Part shown: piece by piece, positions 63,691 through 64,000 of the stretch
Position numbering within the stretch: position 1 is the stretch's first letter
How the letters are laid out: every line of letters begins with the position of its first letter
The notes under the pieces: model-generated
What the model was told of the DNA's origin: nothing
The model's database searches: none
Seen by the model: the letters and a program-made list of their open reading frames with translations, nothing else
Assembly: GCA_036250195.1 (NCBI GenBank)
Contig: JAVHZZ010000010.1
Location: forward strand, 79,343,257-79,407,256
DNA: 64,000 nt
From: Mixophyes australis
Lineage: Eukaryota > Chordata > Amphibia > Anura > Limnodynastidae
Direction: 5' to 3'
Made by a program: the position numbers and the translations under genes

Positions 63691-64000
63691 AGTTGATGGT
63701 AGAAGTGGTATGGGAACCACAGTAGTAGAAGTGGTTTGGAAACCACAGGGATAGAAGTGGTTTGGAAACCACAGAAATCAGCAGCGCTGAATACACGAGG
63801 AATACAGGAACACCTTCAGAGACTCATGGGGAATGAGACTCCAAGATCAGGCACCCGTGGTGTTGACCACAGGTGCTTAATATAGGGAGTGTTGCCTGAT
63901 CTGCCAATTGAGTTAAAGGGGTATACACTGAGGTATAGAAAAGGGCTGCGCATGCGCAGACCCTCAGGATGGTGGACGGCCACGGTTCCTAAATGTCCGG

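Larger units (their letters stand above)
52082..64000 (+). other. Mobile-element-rich tract after the last recognised mucin exon
   Basis: About 12 kb almost wholly of element debris, described in the entries below. I searched the plus strand for the missing cystine-knot exon (a CxCC cluster with GT-AG borders and phase 2 entry) and found none that was convincing. Either it lies beyond 64000 or the tail is incomplete. Confidence 0.6.
62099..64000 (-). mobile_element. Long LTR-like element on the minus strand, running off the window
   Basis: Read on the minus strand it ends ...CTAGTGCCCGTGACA at 62099 and carries a TATA-like CTCCCTATATTAAGCACC near 63885. Between these are tandem repeats: a unit with GTCAGTGGTCTGCGGTAGCA and AGTTGTACCACTGCTAT (62309-62575, four copies) and one of about 84 bp with GTGCACGGAGGCAGCGGATA and GGAATCAGCTGGCAGTCACG (63340-63690). 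The layout parallels the solo LTR at 57943. The other end lies beyond 64000. Confidence 0.5.

Overview
The window is a vertebrate nuclear DNA segment. It most likely comes from an anuran amphibian: the introns are large and loaded with hAT, Harbinger-like, Tc1-like and DIRS-like relics, with V-SINE-like elements and long LTRs. The encoded mucin is clearly of the vertebrate gel-forming type. No rRNA, tRNA, CRISPR or prokaryotic gene is visible. The organism call is inference; the gene family call is well supported.

One gene dominates, on the + strand from 458 to at least 52081. It is a secreted gel-forming mucin of the MUC5AC/MUC5B/MUC2 group. I could chain 23 exons. All have GT-AG borders, all junction phases agree, and together they give about 8,047 coding bases (about 2,680 residues). 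The 5' part of the gene (signal peptide, D1, first half of VWD2) lies left of the window. In order, the visible exons encode: end of VWD2, C8-2, TIL2/E2 (458-13799); D' (14513-17163 area); VWD3, C8-3, TIL3, E3 (17164-29200); one 5.3-kb exon carrying Pro/Thr/Ser-rich linkers and seven CysD (WxxW) modules (29104-34389); two vWC-like segments (37369-50868); and the first half of a C-terminal cystine knot (51979-52081). No D4 assembly lies between the mucin exon and the vWC exons, so a MUC5-like head sits on a MUC19/MUC6-like short tail. The end of the knot and the stop codon were not found before 64000.

The central exon is an exact tandem array of 717-bp (239-codon) units without any indel. Shared variants show a higher-order pattern in which units 2-3-4 were copied as a 2,151-bp block to give units 5-6-7.

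Introns hold hAT MITEs with intact 8-bp target duplications (3808-4292, 25390-25712, 48111-48396), six copies of a TA-flanked fold-back family, three copies of a 175-bp Harbinger-like MITE, V-SINE-like elements, a DIRS-like relic (about 39400-43900), a 39-bp minisatellite (45857-47010) and many microsatellites. From 52082 to 64000 the DNA is almost wholly mobile-element debris: a Tc1-like element apparently split by a decayed ZBED-type hAT, itself invaded by a 1,450-bp solo LTR, and a second long LTR-like sequence on the minus strand running off the right edge.
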